From Glossina fuscipes (lineage: Eukaryota > Arthropoda > Insecta > Diptera > Glossinidae): 64,000 nt of DNA. The notes under the pieces were generated by a model. That model was given only the letters and a program-made list of their open reading frames with translations, was not told the DNA's origin and ran no database searches. The translations under genes were made by a program, and so were the position numbers. The stretch spans positions 296,887 through 360,886 of the forward strand of contig NW_023998470.1 of NCBI RefSeq assembly GCF_014805625.2, in the 5' to 3' direction. Below, in pieces: positions 35,877-48,283 of this stretch; the stretch's first letter is position 1, and every line of letters starts with the position of its first letter.

Positions 35877-38800
35877 AAGAGGAAAAAAATTCCAAATGGT
35901 CTAATAAATACTAAGCCCTCAGCAAATCAAAATTTCTTACATACATATTCAGCCCACATTCGCTAATAAGGACATTTGAAAATTAGCTAACACCTCATTC
36001 ACCCTTTTACTGGGCTAAATATTTTTTAGACTTCATTAATATTTATATCGACTACAAATGCCAAAAGGAATAAACTTATAAACGAAGTAGATAAAAACAT
36101 TTTCAAATACGTTTTTATTTACGTACGTGTGTATTGTATGCATATTTTATATATAAGGAATGAAAAATGAAAAAAGCAAAAAAAGAGGTTGTAAGTGAGT
36201 TCAACATTTCCTATAACCTTTTCTTTACTAATTTAGTAAAAAAGATAAAATTAGAGAGATAACGGTACGATAGGTTTTAAAAGTTTTAATGAAATAAAAA
36301 TAATATATTGATATTTTTAATAATTCTCTGTAATAGTCAAATAAAGAATGTATTATAATATAAGACAAATAAATAAAATACACTTAGATGTGACCATAAT
36401 ATATATTTTATTTTTGGTGTATGGGTTTTTTTAATTTTTTCTTTTCTTTCTTCTTTCTTATTATTTTTCTTTTAATATCAAATCCTTAATATTTAATTAT
36501 ATAGAAAATGTATTCTTAAAATGCCTCCGTTAAAATTGCTTATTATTATTATTATTATATATGATTTCTATGGCGCACAATCAAAATATATGTAATGTGC
36601 AATATATTTCAAATTATAAAAAATAAAATAAAATCAAGAAATAAATGTTTTAAACGCAAAACGTAAAACCACTTGAAACTCTTATATTCATTTTTCCATA
36701 AAGAAGACGATGCTCCTGTTACTCTCCGCTGTTCGACCAATCTAAAGTATTAAACAAAAGTTAAGTGGTTAAGTTGGTAGTATAATAAAAGGTGGGTCTA
36801 TTTCAAGTCCACCCGGGTAATTGATCACTTCCGGACAAACTTAATATACCCTTATACCTCAAGTGACGTAGGGTACGATTGCATTAAAAAATCTATCAAT
36901 CTTTGATCTTTTCAAAGCACCGATTAATTAACCCTTTAACGACACTGAGGGTATTATTTTTCCCCATTTTAAATTGATGATTGTTGCATTTAATTATAAT
37001 CTGATCTGCATTTTTTATAAAAAATGTCAAAATAGAAGATATACTGAACGCGATTATATAAACGGGAATGTTTAGAAAAAAAAAGAACTGTCTGTGTGTT
37101 ACAATGATGATCAGAAAGGAGAGGAGAGAAATGGATCGGGAGTGAGTTACCAACTTTTAAGTGTGCGCCCGATCAGCAAATGTTACACTTTTATCTATCA
37201 AGGGCTCACTATGTAGTTACGGCAGTGCATCTATTGTATTGAAGGTATGATCTACCGCAAGGGGGATTGCATCCGTATAGGCCGATAGTTGAGAGTCGCA
37301 CTTCTTAACTAATTAACTACTTAACGATGCGGCGGCACCTCGCGGCAGAATATCAACTTTGAATAAAAACCATTGCGTACAAACAATCGTATATATTTTT
37401 TATTTGATCTTAATTATATTAATATAATTATTGTTACATTAACACATTCAAGCGGAAGCCATGCTCTCCGCTAAGATACCATCCTTTATTATAAGACCAA
37501 CCTAAAGTATTTAAGTTAACGCATTCGTGGACTGTAAAAGTTTCACTAAAAAGGACAAGAAATTGTATCCCATCACCTCTTTCAATAAACGCTTATCGCT
37601 TCTTTTCTGCTACGCACGCAGAAATTTTAAAAACTTGCCAAAAGTTTGCATTCACGTATGACGCAAAGCAAATTATATGTTCATCTACATTTAAATGCGC
37701 ACCATCAACTTTATTTAGACAGATTGTACAAAATGCATAACGCAACCATTAGCGCTTAAAGCGATTTCGATATAACACGTTGCTAATTAACTTTGCTGTA
37801 GGTTATGGACACTTCCTGTTTGCTTTCTGCAGAGAAGGTAAAAAATCTACACTAATACTTTACGTAATCGCGATTGCTCCGAGCATTACCTAACTGCCAT
37901 TTATTCTTGATCATGATAAAACTTGAAATACAAAATAGCTCCTTGAACACATCTTTGGGAAAATGCAAGGGAAAAGTTTGATTTACTCACAAGGATTAAA
38001 CTCGCAAAATTCAAAAAGTTCCTCGCGACTTTGTACAAATCTTCAAAATCTCTCCCAAAAATAAAGTGAAAATGATTCATTTCAGCTAAATAGCTGGCAC
38101 ATTGATCACTTAATGAAAAATTTCCTACTTACTTATAGCTACAAGTTACTATAAAGAAAGTCTACATTGTTCATATTTCGTTAACAATCACAATTTGGAG
38201 ATTTCTGTCCTAACAGAAACTTTACTTTTTTTGTTCTATTATCAAATCTACATAACCGAACGGCAAGAGTATACTATTAAGAGGATTTATCTAGCAGCAG
38301 AATTTCCAAAGGTACTAAGCAGAACGTATCCATTTATGTCTTCGAATAACTTAGGACGGTCTCTTACAAGCACAACAAATGATTTTGAAGGCGAAGCAAT
38401 TAGCCCACGAAAGGCGAAAACTTACCATCTATCGCAATGACAATCTAAAATTTGGCAAAAATACCTACCAAGGTTTCCTAAATGTTTCACGTAATGATGA
38501 TATCAATCACCAAAATGATATCATCGCGATTAACTATTTACTTTATTTATTATAATATGAAAAATCCGCATTAAAGCTGCATTTATTTTCTCGGCTTGTG
38601 CCTCCGGTACTTTAACTTTGTATACAGAAGAAATATTGAAATGATATCTAGAATATTAATTTTTGTCTTAAAATTAAAAATTGTTAAGGTATATCCACAG
38701 ATCCCGGGCATATTTTTTGTGAATATATTAAATAAATTTATAAAATATCTAATTTAATATATGGAAAGCTTTAAAGTTGTAGAAATTCTGGTGTAATTCT

Positions 38801-38931
38801 GTGACGGCAAATGGAGATTATTGTCCTCCGTAAAATCAATATTTTGTATATAAATTTTTTCCAGGCAATGGATATGAAAATTATTGAAGGATTCTAATTA
38901 CCTTACAGGTATGTTAAATTGCGCGTGCAAT
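33348..38931. other. 5.6 kb gene-poor interval after lqfR, with microsatellites and repeat relics
   Basis: The first few hundred bases must be the epsinR 3' UTR. There are A-runs (34182-34204), an (ATCAC)n patch near 34490-34508, a (TA)n tract at about 35847-35876, and a dispersed-repeat tail at 36785-36872. A GC-richer unplaced block sits at about 37165-37370. No reading frame here has a recognisable domain. Confidence 0.6.
36785..36872. repeat. Degenerate dispersed repeat, family 2 tail copy
   Basis: AAGGTGGGTCTATTTCAAG ... AATATACCC ... GTAGGGTAC aligns in order with the tail of the 55780-56077 repeat (AAGGGTGGGTATATCTCAA ... AATATACCC ... GTAGGATAT). Matching ATACCCT/AGGGTAT ends are common in fly dispersed repeats. 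Confidence 0.5.
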
Positions 38932-40670
38932 TTATGTACTTTGTTCCTTATTTTTATTTTTGTTCTTCTTTTTCTTTTTCTTCTTTGGTAGCTCATCGCT
39001 ATCGCCATTTGCAGCTAATATTGAATTAGACTGTCCCTCGGTCAAAATGGTCTCATCATTAGCACCGTTTTGTTTAGCAACTGTACCACTGACATCGTTT
39101 CCTTCTTCTTCTTCCTCTGCGTGGTTACGTTTCCTCTTTTTGTTTTTCTTTTTCAGAGTTTGTGCATCTTCGATGGTGGCTTCGTCGGTAATAGCTGTTC
39201 CAGTAGCACTCTGTATGGCTTCCTTCATAACTTCAATATTTTTTCGGGGAATTTCACCAGTTTCATAAAACTTAAGTCGTTCTTCAACTTGTGCTTTCAG
39301 ACTTTCGCCAAATACCGATGTTGGTTGTTCCAGAAAGCAATCGATACGCGAAGCAATAGAACATTTATTTGCCAGGAACCGGGATATACGTCCCTTATTC
39401 TTAAGACCAGCACGCCCAATAAACGAAGAGTGATATATTAAACCATATTTTGGAGTGTTCGAACGTGTTTTAAGAGCTCGGAATAAAGCCTTTTCAGCTC
39501 CCAGAATTTGTACCGTGGAGGCGGGATACTTAGCCAAATTTGTCAAACTACCAGCGTGCGATATTAAACGTGCACCTACTTGGTCACCAATAAGCGATTG
39601 CAAATTAGGAGCTACAGAAGTCATTTTGTTGTGCAAGTACGTTGACAATTTCTGACGATATTCAGATAATTTAACAACACGCTCCGCAAACATTTCTATG
39701 TTCATTAAATCTATAATTGAAATATCCATGCCCATGGACATTTTCGCCGCATCAATAATAGCCTTGGCTTTCGATGAATCCATTACAATTTCTTCCAATT
39801 CTTCCAATTTATCATCAGTTAAGGATTTACGATCTTTAATAAACTTCGCCGTCTTGGCGAATAAATAATTTTCGGGTATTATTTTAACCAATTCCGGGAA
39901 GTGATAAGAATACCACTCACGTATACGCATTGAAAAAGTATTGACATCCTTATCAAGCTGATCCAACAAAGCAATTGATTGTATAATCATGTTATCTGAA
40001 CGATTTACATTAAACTTGACTTTAGCTCGCGAGTAACTATGACCCAAACCCAGTTGAGCAACACCAGCTGAAATAGCTGTGAAGCCTGCAAATAGAAGAG
40101 TTTGACTTTTTATACAAAGTTGTCGTTTCTCATTTTTAATTCTTACTTACCTTTAACCAATTTATGAAAGTGAAAACGTATACCACGTATAATCTCTGGC
40201 ACTACACCGAAATGGCTGCATTGCACACCAATAGCTTCGCTTATCGCAGCACCGAGCTTGGCATCCGCTATACCCAACTGGCATTTTTTCTTTTTTAATT
40301 TGCCAAAGAAATCATCTAAAAATACCAATAAATCTTGCGGCACAATTCCCTCAGATATGGCATTAATATTTTCTAAAGCTGCAATCGCCGTTTTAAAGGG
40401 TGTAAAAGCAGCCAGCTTCACAATCGAATTAAATTTTCCAAAATCTGTCACCGATGATTCCACCTGAGGTAGAAACATAGAGATTTCTTCAAACTCCTTG
40501 ACTGAAAACAAGGCAAAGCCAGCTGCATGTTCGTAAAGCACATACAAATTTGCCTAAAATAAAAGTACGATTGTCGTATTTAAGGTTACGTTTACATTTA
40601 GATTCACAATATTTTAACAAATACTAAATTAATGTTTGCATGTGTTCTTTTTCCATTTACAACTTACCAT
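38932..40670 (-). CDS. Nop56: Nucleolar protein 56 (Nop56), box C/D snoRNP core protein, 519 residues
   Basis: Exons in transcript order: 40670-40668 (only the ATG), 40553-40151, 40085-38932. The start exon is just ATG before a GTAAGT donor; joining gives [20 protein letters not shown], which matches the family's [11 protein letters not shown] start. Then come NOP5N ([15 protein letters not shown]), a coiled coil, the NOSIC/Nop RNP-binding domain ([59 protein letters not shown]), and a Lys-rich tail. Nop56 pairs with Nop58 and fibrillarin to 2'-O-methylate rRNA in the nucleolus. It is divergent from mats with 844 bp between start codons. Confidence in identity is very high. Confidence 0.97.
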
Positions 40671-41514
40671 GTCTTTAAGAAATATAAAGAAACTTTAATA
40701 ATTTATATCTTCTATAAAAGTTATAATTAAATTACTTTTAATTATACTTTTTAACACTTTAATATAAATGAAAACCTATCAAACGCACGTGTGGCTTAGA
40801 GAAGGCAAAAAAAAAAAACAAATGAGCAAAGTAATAAAGATCGTTTGTACGTTTCCCATAGACCGTAAATACTTGTCTAATTTTAATACGATATAAACAG
40901 TGTGCTCTCTATTTAGTGTAGAGAAATCTTTCTCGTGTTCGCGTAAAGTTGTTTTGCCTTGTTTTCTCGCATTGAAAAACTACGGCAACCCTTTTGACGG
41001 ACACACAAAAACTTATTAGTAAAATAATTTAGCTCGTTTTCTTAACTTTTTTTTTTACGTATAAAAATAAAATTAAAAAAAAAGGTTTCTTTTGACAAAA
41101 CAATAGTAGGAATTCTGTTACAGAAAAAAGAGATTTAAAAAAAAGAGTCGAAAAAACATTATTTCCGTAACCCCTTTACGGTGCAAATAAAAAAATAAAA
41201 ACACAAACTAATAACAGGATTTATGAAACAACTATAAATAATTTTTCTAGAAATTGGTTTAACATCTTTTATAAAAAAGTTGAAGAAAAACTAACTGCGT
41301 CTGCTAAAAATAAATATTTTATGGAATAAAACATTACGACTACTACTATAATAATAACTAAATTGAGCCTGCAGAGGAAAAAGAAAGGAAAAAAGTAATA
41401 CAAGAACGCACAATACCGTATACCCAAAAAGGAAAAAATTGAGGTGACACTTAGTAGGAGATTCTATAGTGTGTTTCTTCACCTAAAAAATTTCGAATTT
41501 CCTGCCTTGATAAA
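40671..41514. promoter_or_regulatory. Shared divergent promoter of Nop56 (-) and mats (+)
   Basis: 844 bp between the two ATGs, which point away from each other and are both followed almost at once by a consensus donor. The interval is AT-rich with homopolymers and has no coding frame. A head-to-head housekeeping promoter is the simplest reading; no core motif is assigned. Confidence 0.6.
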
Positions 41515-44500
41515 ATGGAGTTTTTATTGTAAGTTTTCACATTATTTTACGCATAAATAATATATAGTTATGCATAGACTAAGTGTATTTTGAAAGTGCA
41601 GCGACCTTCTTTGCATATAGTTCTTTTGTCTTGCTTTTTTTTTTGTTTATTTTCCGATACAATTTTTTTTTTACTACTGAGAGTTGCCAGAACTCTTAAC
41701 ATGAATGGGTAATTTCGAGATTTTGTAAATGTATAACCGACATCGAATTGAATTGAATATATGAAAGTATAAAATTAAGCGATAAAATTTTTTCACAATT
41801 TGTAACTGCTTTGCGGGAAAGGACAAATGTAGCACAGCTGATAAATTAAGATACATGATTAACACTAAACCTACCACGCGCGGTCAAATGACCGTTTTTA
41901 AAATTTCAATCGTTACTGTATCATCAGTATCTGATTGACTTTTCCTAAAATATACATACAATCTATTTTTCAATATTTACAACTTTTTCTAATGTGCATT
42001 TTCCGAAATCAAATTGTACCATGTCTAGTCTACCACGAACGGTTATTTGACCGTCTGAAAAATTTATGTTATTTACGACTATTCTTCTATATATTCCTCG
42101 ATAATCGCGTTCTTCAAATTGTTTTAGGAGTGTACAATGGAATTGTAGACTAGAATCTAATCAATCTTTCTACATTGTAGACAAATGAGCGGTTAGAATT
42201 TTTTTCGTTGTTATTGGAACAAAGAACATAGCGTTTTTTGTACGACAGTACGGTCTTGCGATACGAACAGGGAGCATCAAAATTTCAGTGTATAAATATT
42301 ATTACGTGGTATAAGTCATAGTTTTGACAAACTCAACAGACTTGGTATGGTTGTATGATTTGCAATTGTTTTTTTATTTCTGGTCTCAATGTTTTTGCCC
42401 CGTTTGATTTATATTTTTATATATTAGTTTTTACTTTATCATTTCATTCATCCCCAAAAATGTCTTGACATTTGAGGAACATCAATTTATTAGACAAAAT
42501 AAATAATATCGACGAGGATTGTTCGGGAGATGATCAAGAAGTTTACGATACTGATGATGATACTACAGAAAATTATTGTATCTTATTTGACAGCGATACG
42601 AACGAAGAGAATATTTTGAATATACCAAGAGGACAAAAAAGAAAGAGGTTTATAGTTAATTCCGAAAGTGAAAATGAGGAAGAGATTGAAACTGCTATGG
42701 ACGGAAATGTTTGGAAAAAAATAAAAGAAGGCTCTAACGGTGGAAGAACATGATTTATAATATTTTCAAGGAAATATCAGTATTGACAGGATACGCTAAA
42801 CGAACTGTTATGGAGGGCAGAGCATTTACAGCATTTTCTTTGATTATTGATCATAAAATGATTGAACATGTAAGAGAATATACGGAATCAGAGGCATTTC
42901 GAGTGTTGAAAACGAAATGGAATTTATCTCTTGCAAAATTATATGCATTTATTGGACTTCTATATGCACGCGGCGCATATGAGGCTAAAAATATTAATTT
43001 ATCATATTTATGGAACACGAAATGGGGTCCGTCATTTTTCTCGACAATTACGAGTCGAAATGACTTCGCAGAAATCACCGATACAAAACGATAAGTTCGC
43101 ATTGATTTCACAAGTTTGGTATAAATTTATCGAAAACAAGCCAAAACTGTTATAAATCAGGAGCATAGCTGAACAGTTGTTTCCTACAAAAGCACGTTGC
43201 AGATTTACTCAATATATGCCCAACAAACCGGATAAATTTGGCATAAAATTCTGGTTAGCTTCCGATGTAAGTAGTAAATATACAGTAAACGGCTTTCCAT
43301 ATTTGAGAAAAGATGAAGGGAGAGAATCATCAATCCCACTTGGAGAGTTCGTAACTTTGAAATTAGCAGAACCGGGCTATGGGAGAAATATAACAGTTAA
43401 AAATTTTTTTACAAGCGCGTTACTAGCAAGTAAACTTCTAGCAAAACGAACTACTCTTGTTGAAACTATCCGGAGAAAGGACAGTATGACACGCTTCTCA
43501 ACAATATTATACAAATCGAAAGATTTTATTTTTACAATTTACAAAGCTAAACACAATAAAAAAGTATTGATACTTAGTTCAATGCATTCATCCGTTGAAA
43601 TTGAAAAAAATGACACCCGCATGCCAGAGACAATTAGATTTTACAATAGTACAAAATTCGGTGTAAATGTAACCGATCAAATGGCCAGAAAATATAGTGT
43701 AAAATCTAAACGTCAAAGATGGCCTTTACAGGTATTTTTCATTATCTTAGGTTTAGCCGGGATAAATGCTTGGATTTTATATAAAGAAACGGCCGGTGAG
43801 GAAATATCGAGGCAAGAGGGTTTATTTCAATTGGGAAAAGAACTTGGGACCGAATATCAGAAAGAGAAACAGATAAGCACAGAATGCTCATCAAAAACAA
43901 TAATAAATACAAATACTGTTTCTTCTGAACGGAAATCTTGTCAAATAAGATATTGTAAAGTCAACAAAACAAACAAAATTTGTATAAAATATAAAAAATA
44001 TTTATGTGGAAAATGTGCAATACAAAATGCTGCAATTTGTAAAAAATGTGATGAAAATGCATAAAAGTAAATAAAACATATAGCATCGAAAAGCGGGGAA
44101 CGAGTTTTTATTGTAGCATCAGAAAACTATTTTGTTTACTATCTACTTTACTAAGATAGATGTTTTTTTTTTTTTTTTTTTTTTTTTTTGAAGCGGTCAT
44201 TTGACCGCTCATGGTAGGAATAGGTATACATGGAATGTCGGTAGGTTTAGTGTTAAACGAAAATAATCGAAAGATATAATCCTTGCTGTTCTTTCTACTG
44301 GGAGAAGATCTACAGAATTCCGCATTGAAATCGAGCCAGACTCATTCTTAAACTTTATGATTTTTTTAAACTGTTAGCAAACTAGTTAGCCACTTTGACT
44401 TGAGGACTTGAGTTAATGTATTTACATTGATTCTCATCGTTATTAAATTCATTATTTGTCCAAATTGTCGTTTCTAGTGGCTCTCGTTCGAGTAAAACCT

Positions 44501-45188
44501 TTAAGCCAAAAAAGAATATTCCGGAAGGCACGCATCAATATGATCTCATGAAACACGCTGCAGCTACGCTCGGCTCTGGTAATTTACGTAATGCTGTTGC
44601 ATTGCCAGATGGCGAAGATCTCAACGAATGGGTAGCTGTAAACAGTAAGTTTAATTTAAAGAGAACATTTATTTTGTTTTAATTAATATTCATATTCAAT
44701 TTTTTACAGCCGTTGATTTTTTCAATCAAATCAATATGTTGTACGGAACAATAACCGAATTTTGTACCGAGGAAAGTTGTGGTATTATGTCGGCAGGTCC
44801 CAAATATGAATACCATTGGGCCGATGGCTTAACAGTGAAAAAACCCATTAAATGCAGTGCTCCAAAGTATATAGATTATCTTATGACTTGGGTTCAAGAT
44901 CAATTAGACGATGAAACGTTGTTTCCGTCAAAAATTGGTATACCATTTCCAAAGAATTTTTTAAATATAGCGAAGACCATATTGAAACGTTTGTTTCGCG
45001 TTTACGCTCACATCTATCATCAGCATTTCTCCGAAGTTGTTAGACTAGGAGAAGAAGCGCATTTGAATACATCGTTTAAACATTTCATATTCTTTGTGCA
45101 AGAATTCAATTTAATAGACCGCCGAGAATTGGCTCCTTTACAAGAACTCATCGATAAACTGACTGCCAAAGATGAAAGGCAAATGTAG
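41515..45188 (+). CDS. mats: Mats / Mob1, Hippo-pathway kinase activator, 219 residues
   Basis: Exons 41515-41528, 44478-44644, 44710-45188. The 14-nt first exon (ATGGAGTTTTTATT, donor GTAAGT) joins in phase to give MEFLFGSRSSKTFKPKKN, close to the fly Mats N-terminus, and the total of 219 residues equals my recollection of Drosophila Mats. Zinc ligands are visible in CTEESCGIM and HIYHQHF; signature EYHWADG and NTSFKHFIFFVQEFNLIDRR. Mob1 binds and activates the NDR kinases Warts/LATS and Tricornered, restraining Yorkie and growth. Intron 1 is 2.95 kb, of which 2.4 kb is an inserted piggyBac element. The 3' UTR runs into the assembly gap. Confidence 0.97.
41859..44256 (+). mobile_element. PiggyBac-superfamily DNA transposon in mats intron 1, inactive copy
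   Basis: Flanked by TTAA on both sides (41859-41862 and 44253-44256), the piggyBac target site. Inside are perfect 13-bp inverted termini CACTAAACCTACC (41863-41875) and its complement (44240-44252). Three near-identical 24-bp subterminal repeats follow: 41871-41894, 42030-42053 and, inverted, 44194-44217. Each holds a (near-)palindromic CGGTCA..TGACCG-type core. The body, about 2390 bp, carries a disrupted transposase in the same orientation as mats. A T-run (about 44163-44189) precedes the right end. Confidence 0.92.
42454..44064 (+). pseudogene. PiggyBac transposase, frameshifted and with all three catalytic aspartates changed
   Basis: The coding pieces are an acidic N-terminus (42472-42753), a middle part (42750-43094, other frame) and the DDE core plus Cys-rich C-terminus (43177-44064, first frame again). 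There are two frame changes (near 42745 and 43090) and an in-frame TAA at 43153. The core is easily recognised: EQLFPTKARCRFTQYMPNKP, NFFTSALLASKLL, DQMARKYS, QRWPLQVFFI, and a final CxxC-type zinc region. Compared with T. ni piggyBac, the three catalytic Asp positions are Ala (GCT 43168), Lys (AAA 43399) and Asn (AAT 43666); the fourth Asp (43675) remains. The protein cannot be active as written. Confidence 0.88.
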
Positions 45189-45278
45189 GATTTAATACAT
45201 GTGGGTGCTTTGCATGCGGAGTTTTGAGTTTAAGAGATTTTTCGATTTAGTTTACTTAATGCAACAATAGTTGTAGTC
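45189..45278 (+). other. mats 3' UTR up to the gap
   Basis: Ninety bases of non-coding sequence after the mats stop; the poly(A) site is not visible before the N run. Confidence 0.5.
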
Positions 45279-45378
45279 NNNNNNNNNNNNNNNNNNNNNN
45301 NNNNNNNNNNNNNNNNNNNNNNNNNNNNNNNNNNNNNNNNNNNNNNNNNNNNNNNNNNNNNNNNNNNNNNNNNNNNNN
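45279..45378. other. Assembly gap (100 N)
   Basis: Exactly 100 N, the usual placeholder for a gap of unknown size, so distances across it cannot be trusted. Confidence 0.99.
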
Positions 45379-46654
45379 AAAAATTGTAAAATTGTGAAAT
45401 TCGAATAACTTATATGTATATCTTTCTTTATTCTTATTTTTAATTTCCGCTCTTCTTTTTATTTTCTAGTTTAATTTTTTTATTTCATTTTTTAATTCCG
45501 TTTAAATGAAATCAAATCATAAGAAATTTTCCTTTTTGCAATAATGAAAAATGAATAAATTTTATCATATTTTTTATGTTTACATAGAATTTACATTTAT
45601 TATATTTAAATATATACGTTAGCAAATTATTCGTTGGCTTGTTTTTCATTCTTTTTATTTATAATTTTTCTAAACTTAAACATTTAAAAGAAAAAAACTT
45701 AAAAAGTATCCTAATTGCAAAAACGCCTTTGCTATCAACTGATATCATCTACGCTATAGTTCCATTTCATTTAATTTGAAAATATTTCAAATAAATTTCG
45801 GGTTTAATTTTATTAAAATATTTTGTATAGACTTATGTTTATTGCTTTAATTTGCCTACTATAGAAACATTGCATACATTTTATTACGTATTCGCTAAAA
45901 TGCTGAATTAGTTTAAATGCTTTAAAGCTTAAGTTTTATGTTAACAATCCACACAAATACACGATTAAATACTTAAAAAGCAATTGTAATTTTATTTTAA
46001 ATTTTATTTCGTTGTATTTTCTTTCTTACATCATTTCATCTATTTACTTTGAGGTAAACATTGGCAATATAATTGACGGCCAAGGTTAAACGGACGGTAA
46101 TGTAACACGTTGACGTGGACGTGGACTTAGTGTTTTATGGTAATCATTAAAAAAAAAAAAACGATGGATCGGATAACTTTAATAATATAACTAACGAATA
46201 TTTAGTTCATAAAAAATTTAATCTTATGTAACATGAATTACTTTTCTGATATTTTGTAAATCTTTTCCCAAGACTACAGCAGCAACAAAGAATAAGAAAA
46301 AAATTATTTATGTACGTTTTAATCCGAATTTTGAAACATTCTAAAGGGCGGAAGAGCCTTCAAAAAATTGGGAAGACTTCATTCTTTAGATGCAACGCAA
46401 TGTGATGACGGTGTACATGGCACGATTTAGGAATGTGATGGGGAAAATTTGTAAATGAATTTCAATAATGTTCGAATGCTATAGTGCTTTAACGATTACG
46501 AAAATTATAGTCGACCGTGACTGAACGTTTTACATCCATCAGCTTTATTTTAAACAAAACTCAGCAAACTAAATTTCGAGACTAATTTTTTTCATTTTTA
46601 TGGAATACACGCCCATATGTTTATGTGTTTTCATTTTTTGTTGCAATTTAGAGC

Positions 46655-46900
46655 TTTGGGTGTCCTTTGATCGATTTGGCAAATTTTCAATATTAGCCAG
46701 CGTGATTTTGCAAACATCAAGGAGATTTCATAATTTTTGCGACTGGAACAATATATGCTAAACATATTACATAGACGGACTGGCTTAGATTGCATCAGAC
46801 TTCGATGCTGACCAAAAATATATTTTATATAATTTATGATATCTCTGAAGTGTTCTTCTGGATATTGCAAATATTTCGATAAAATCTCAATATCTCTCTG
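46655..46900. repeat. Degenerate dispersed repeat, family 1 copy B
   Basis: Aligns in order with 31475-31745 through GTCCTTTGATCGATTTGG, AGACGGAC, GATGCTGACCAAAAAT, TTCTGG, TGCAAA and GATAAAAT. No coding capacity. Confidence 0.55.
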
Positions 46901-47544
46901 CGCAAATGAGTTTTCTTTTTGGTTACTTAGTAGTTCGATTTTTAAAACTAATCCCCTTGGTCTGAAAGAAATGCGAATGAAATATACACAGATAGAATTT
47001 TATTAAAAATAAAGTATTGAATGCATAACCGATTTTTTCAAATATCCGATTCTTGCGCGTTACTCGCATGCCAACATTTCCAATTTAAGCATTTACTTAT
47101 AAAATTAATTCCAATGTTTCTGCACTTAATTTACGCTTGCACGCAAACATGTTATTGTGGCTAGAAAGAACAAAAGGATTTAAAGCGTTGACAATAAAAA
47201 CAAACAGTGATAGCAATTACGAAATCATTAAACGAAAATACAAGTAATTGCATGGAAATTTAATTCGATTGATCGAGTTGAGAAACTTGTGTATTCTCAA
47301 AGAAAATATAAAAATCTTTTAAGGCGAGATTGGGCCATTTATTTATTGGCTAATATCTGAATTTAAGATAGAGAACGATTTAAAAGTAAACTAACTAACT
47401 AAGAAAGTTAATGAGATTTTTATAGGTTTTTGTCCGAATTTTTGGAATTTGGGTAAGTGAAGTAACAAGGAACAAATAACAGAACTTGGACCACTCTATT
47501 GGTATTCATATAGCGATTTTTTAAAATCGACTGTTATAAGGGAG

Positions 47545-47700
47545 AAGAGTGTACCGAATCGAACCATTTTTAAAAGCGTTCGTCCTTGGACAAAATGCAT
47601 TAGCTTATCAAATTTGAATAAAATATTTCAAAAATTTCTACATGTATATTAAACAGACAAGCAAGAAAGGGATTCTGAACCGATCGGTGCATAAATACCA
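47545..47700. repeat. Degenerate dispersed repeat, family 2
   Basis: Shares GAACCATTTTTAAAAGC and TTCGTCCTTGGA with 49480-49640 and, more weakly, GAACCATTTTT, AAAATAT and TCAAAAATT with 55780-55960. An ACAGAC block follows in each copy. Confidence 0.5.
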
Positions 47701-48283
47701 AGTCTTTCTAGGTGTTGCATATACTCGGACGAATTTATTCCATAAATGAACGCGTAGGCCTATCAAGTAACGCTGCGCACACACACAATCTGCCTATACT
47801 GATGTAGTATAATTTGTCTTTTTCATACTCGTCGCTCAATTATAATGTTTACTATGTTTGCCCTAGTCTGAAATTATGCCTTGCGGTGCTGTGCGGACGT
47901 AAAGATCCCGATTTTAATTGACGCCACAGATTCGCTGCAATAATACAGGAAAAGCGATAAGATTAGCAAAAATCATATGACCAGAAAAATAAAAAGAGAT
48001 AGATACAGATTCACTTAATATTTTAAATACATATTTTATTTATTTCTTCATAATTTCAAACAATTTTTGTATATGCTTTACAATCATTATCAATCAATAA
48101 TATTCACTATTTAATGTTTACATTTTTACATATTTATTTCAAATAATCGTTAAATATTCATGCTGCCCATCAAAAGGGAACATTGTAGGAATGATTTTAA
48201 TACAAAATTTCGATTTACATTGAAACTCTTTACGTACAGCGTAAGATAGAAAAGATGAAATGATTATCCGGTATAAAGTTAGT

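Noticed and set aside
37165..37370. GC-richer block suspected to be an RNA gene
   Set aside because: No convincing tRNA or snRNA fold; looks like an old transposon fragment.
38960..39655. Plus-strand frames opposite Nop56
   Set aside because: Shadows of a strongly conserved minus-strand gene; the Phe/Ser-rich translation mirrors its Lys-rich tail.
42472..44064. Domesticated piggyBac host gene
   Set aside because: Intact TTAA/TIR boundaries plus two frame changes and an internal stop argue for a dead transposon copy rather than a co-opted gene.
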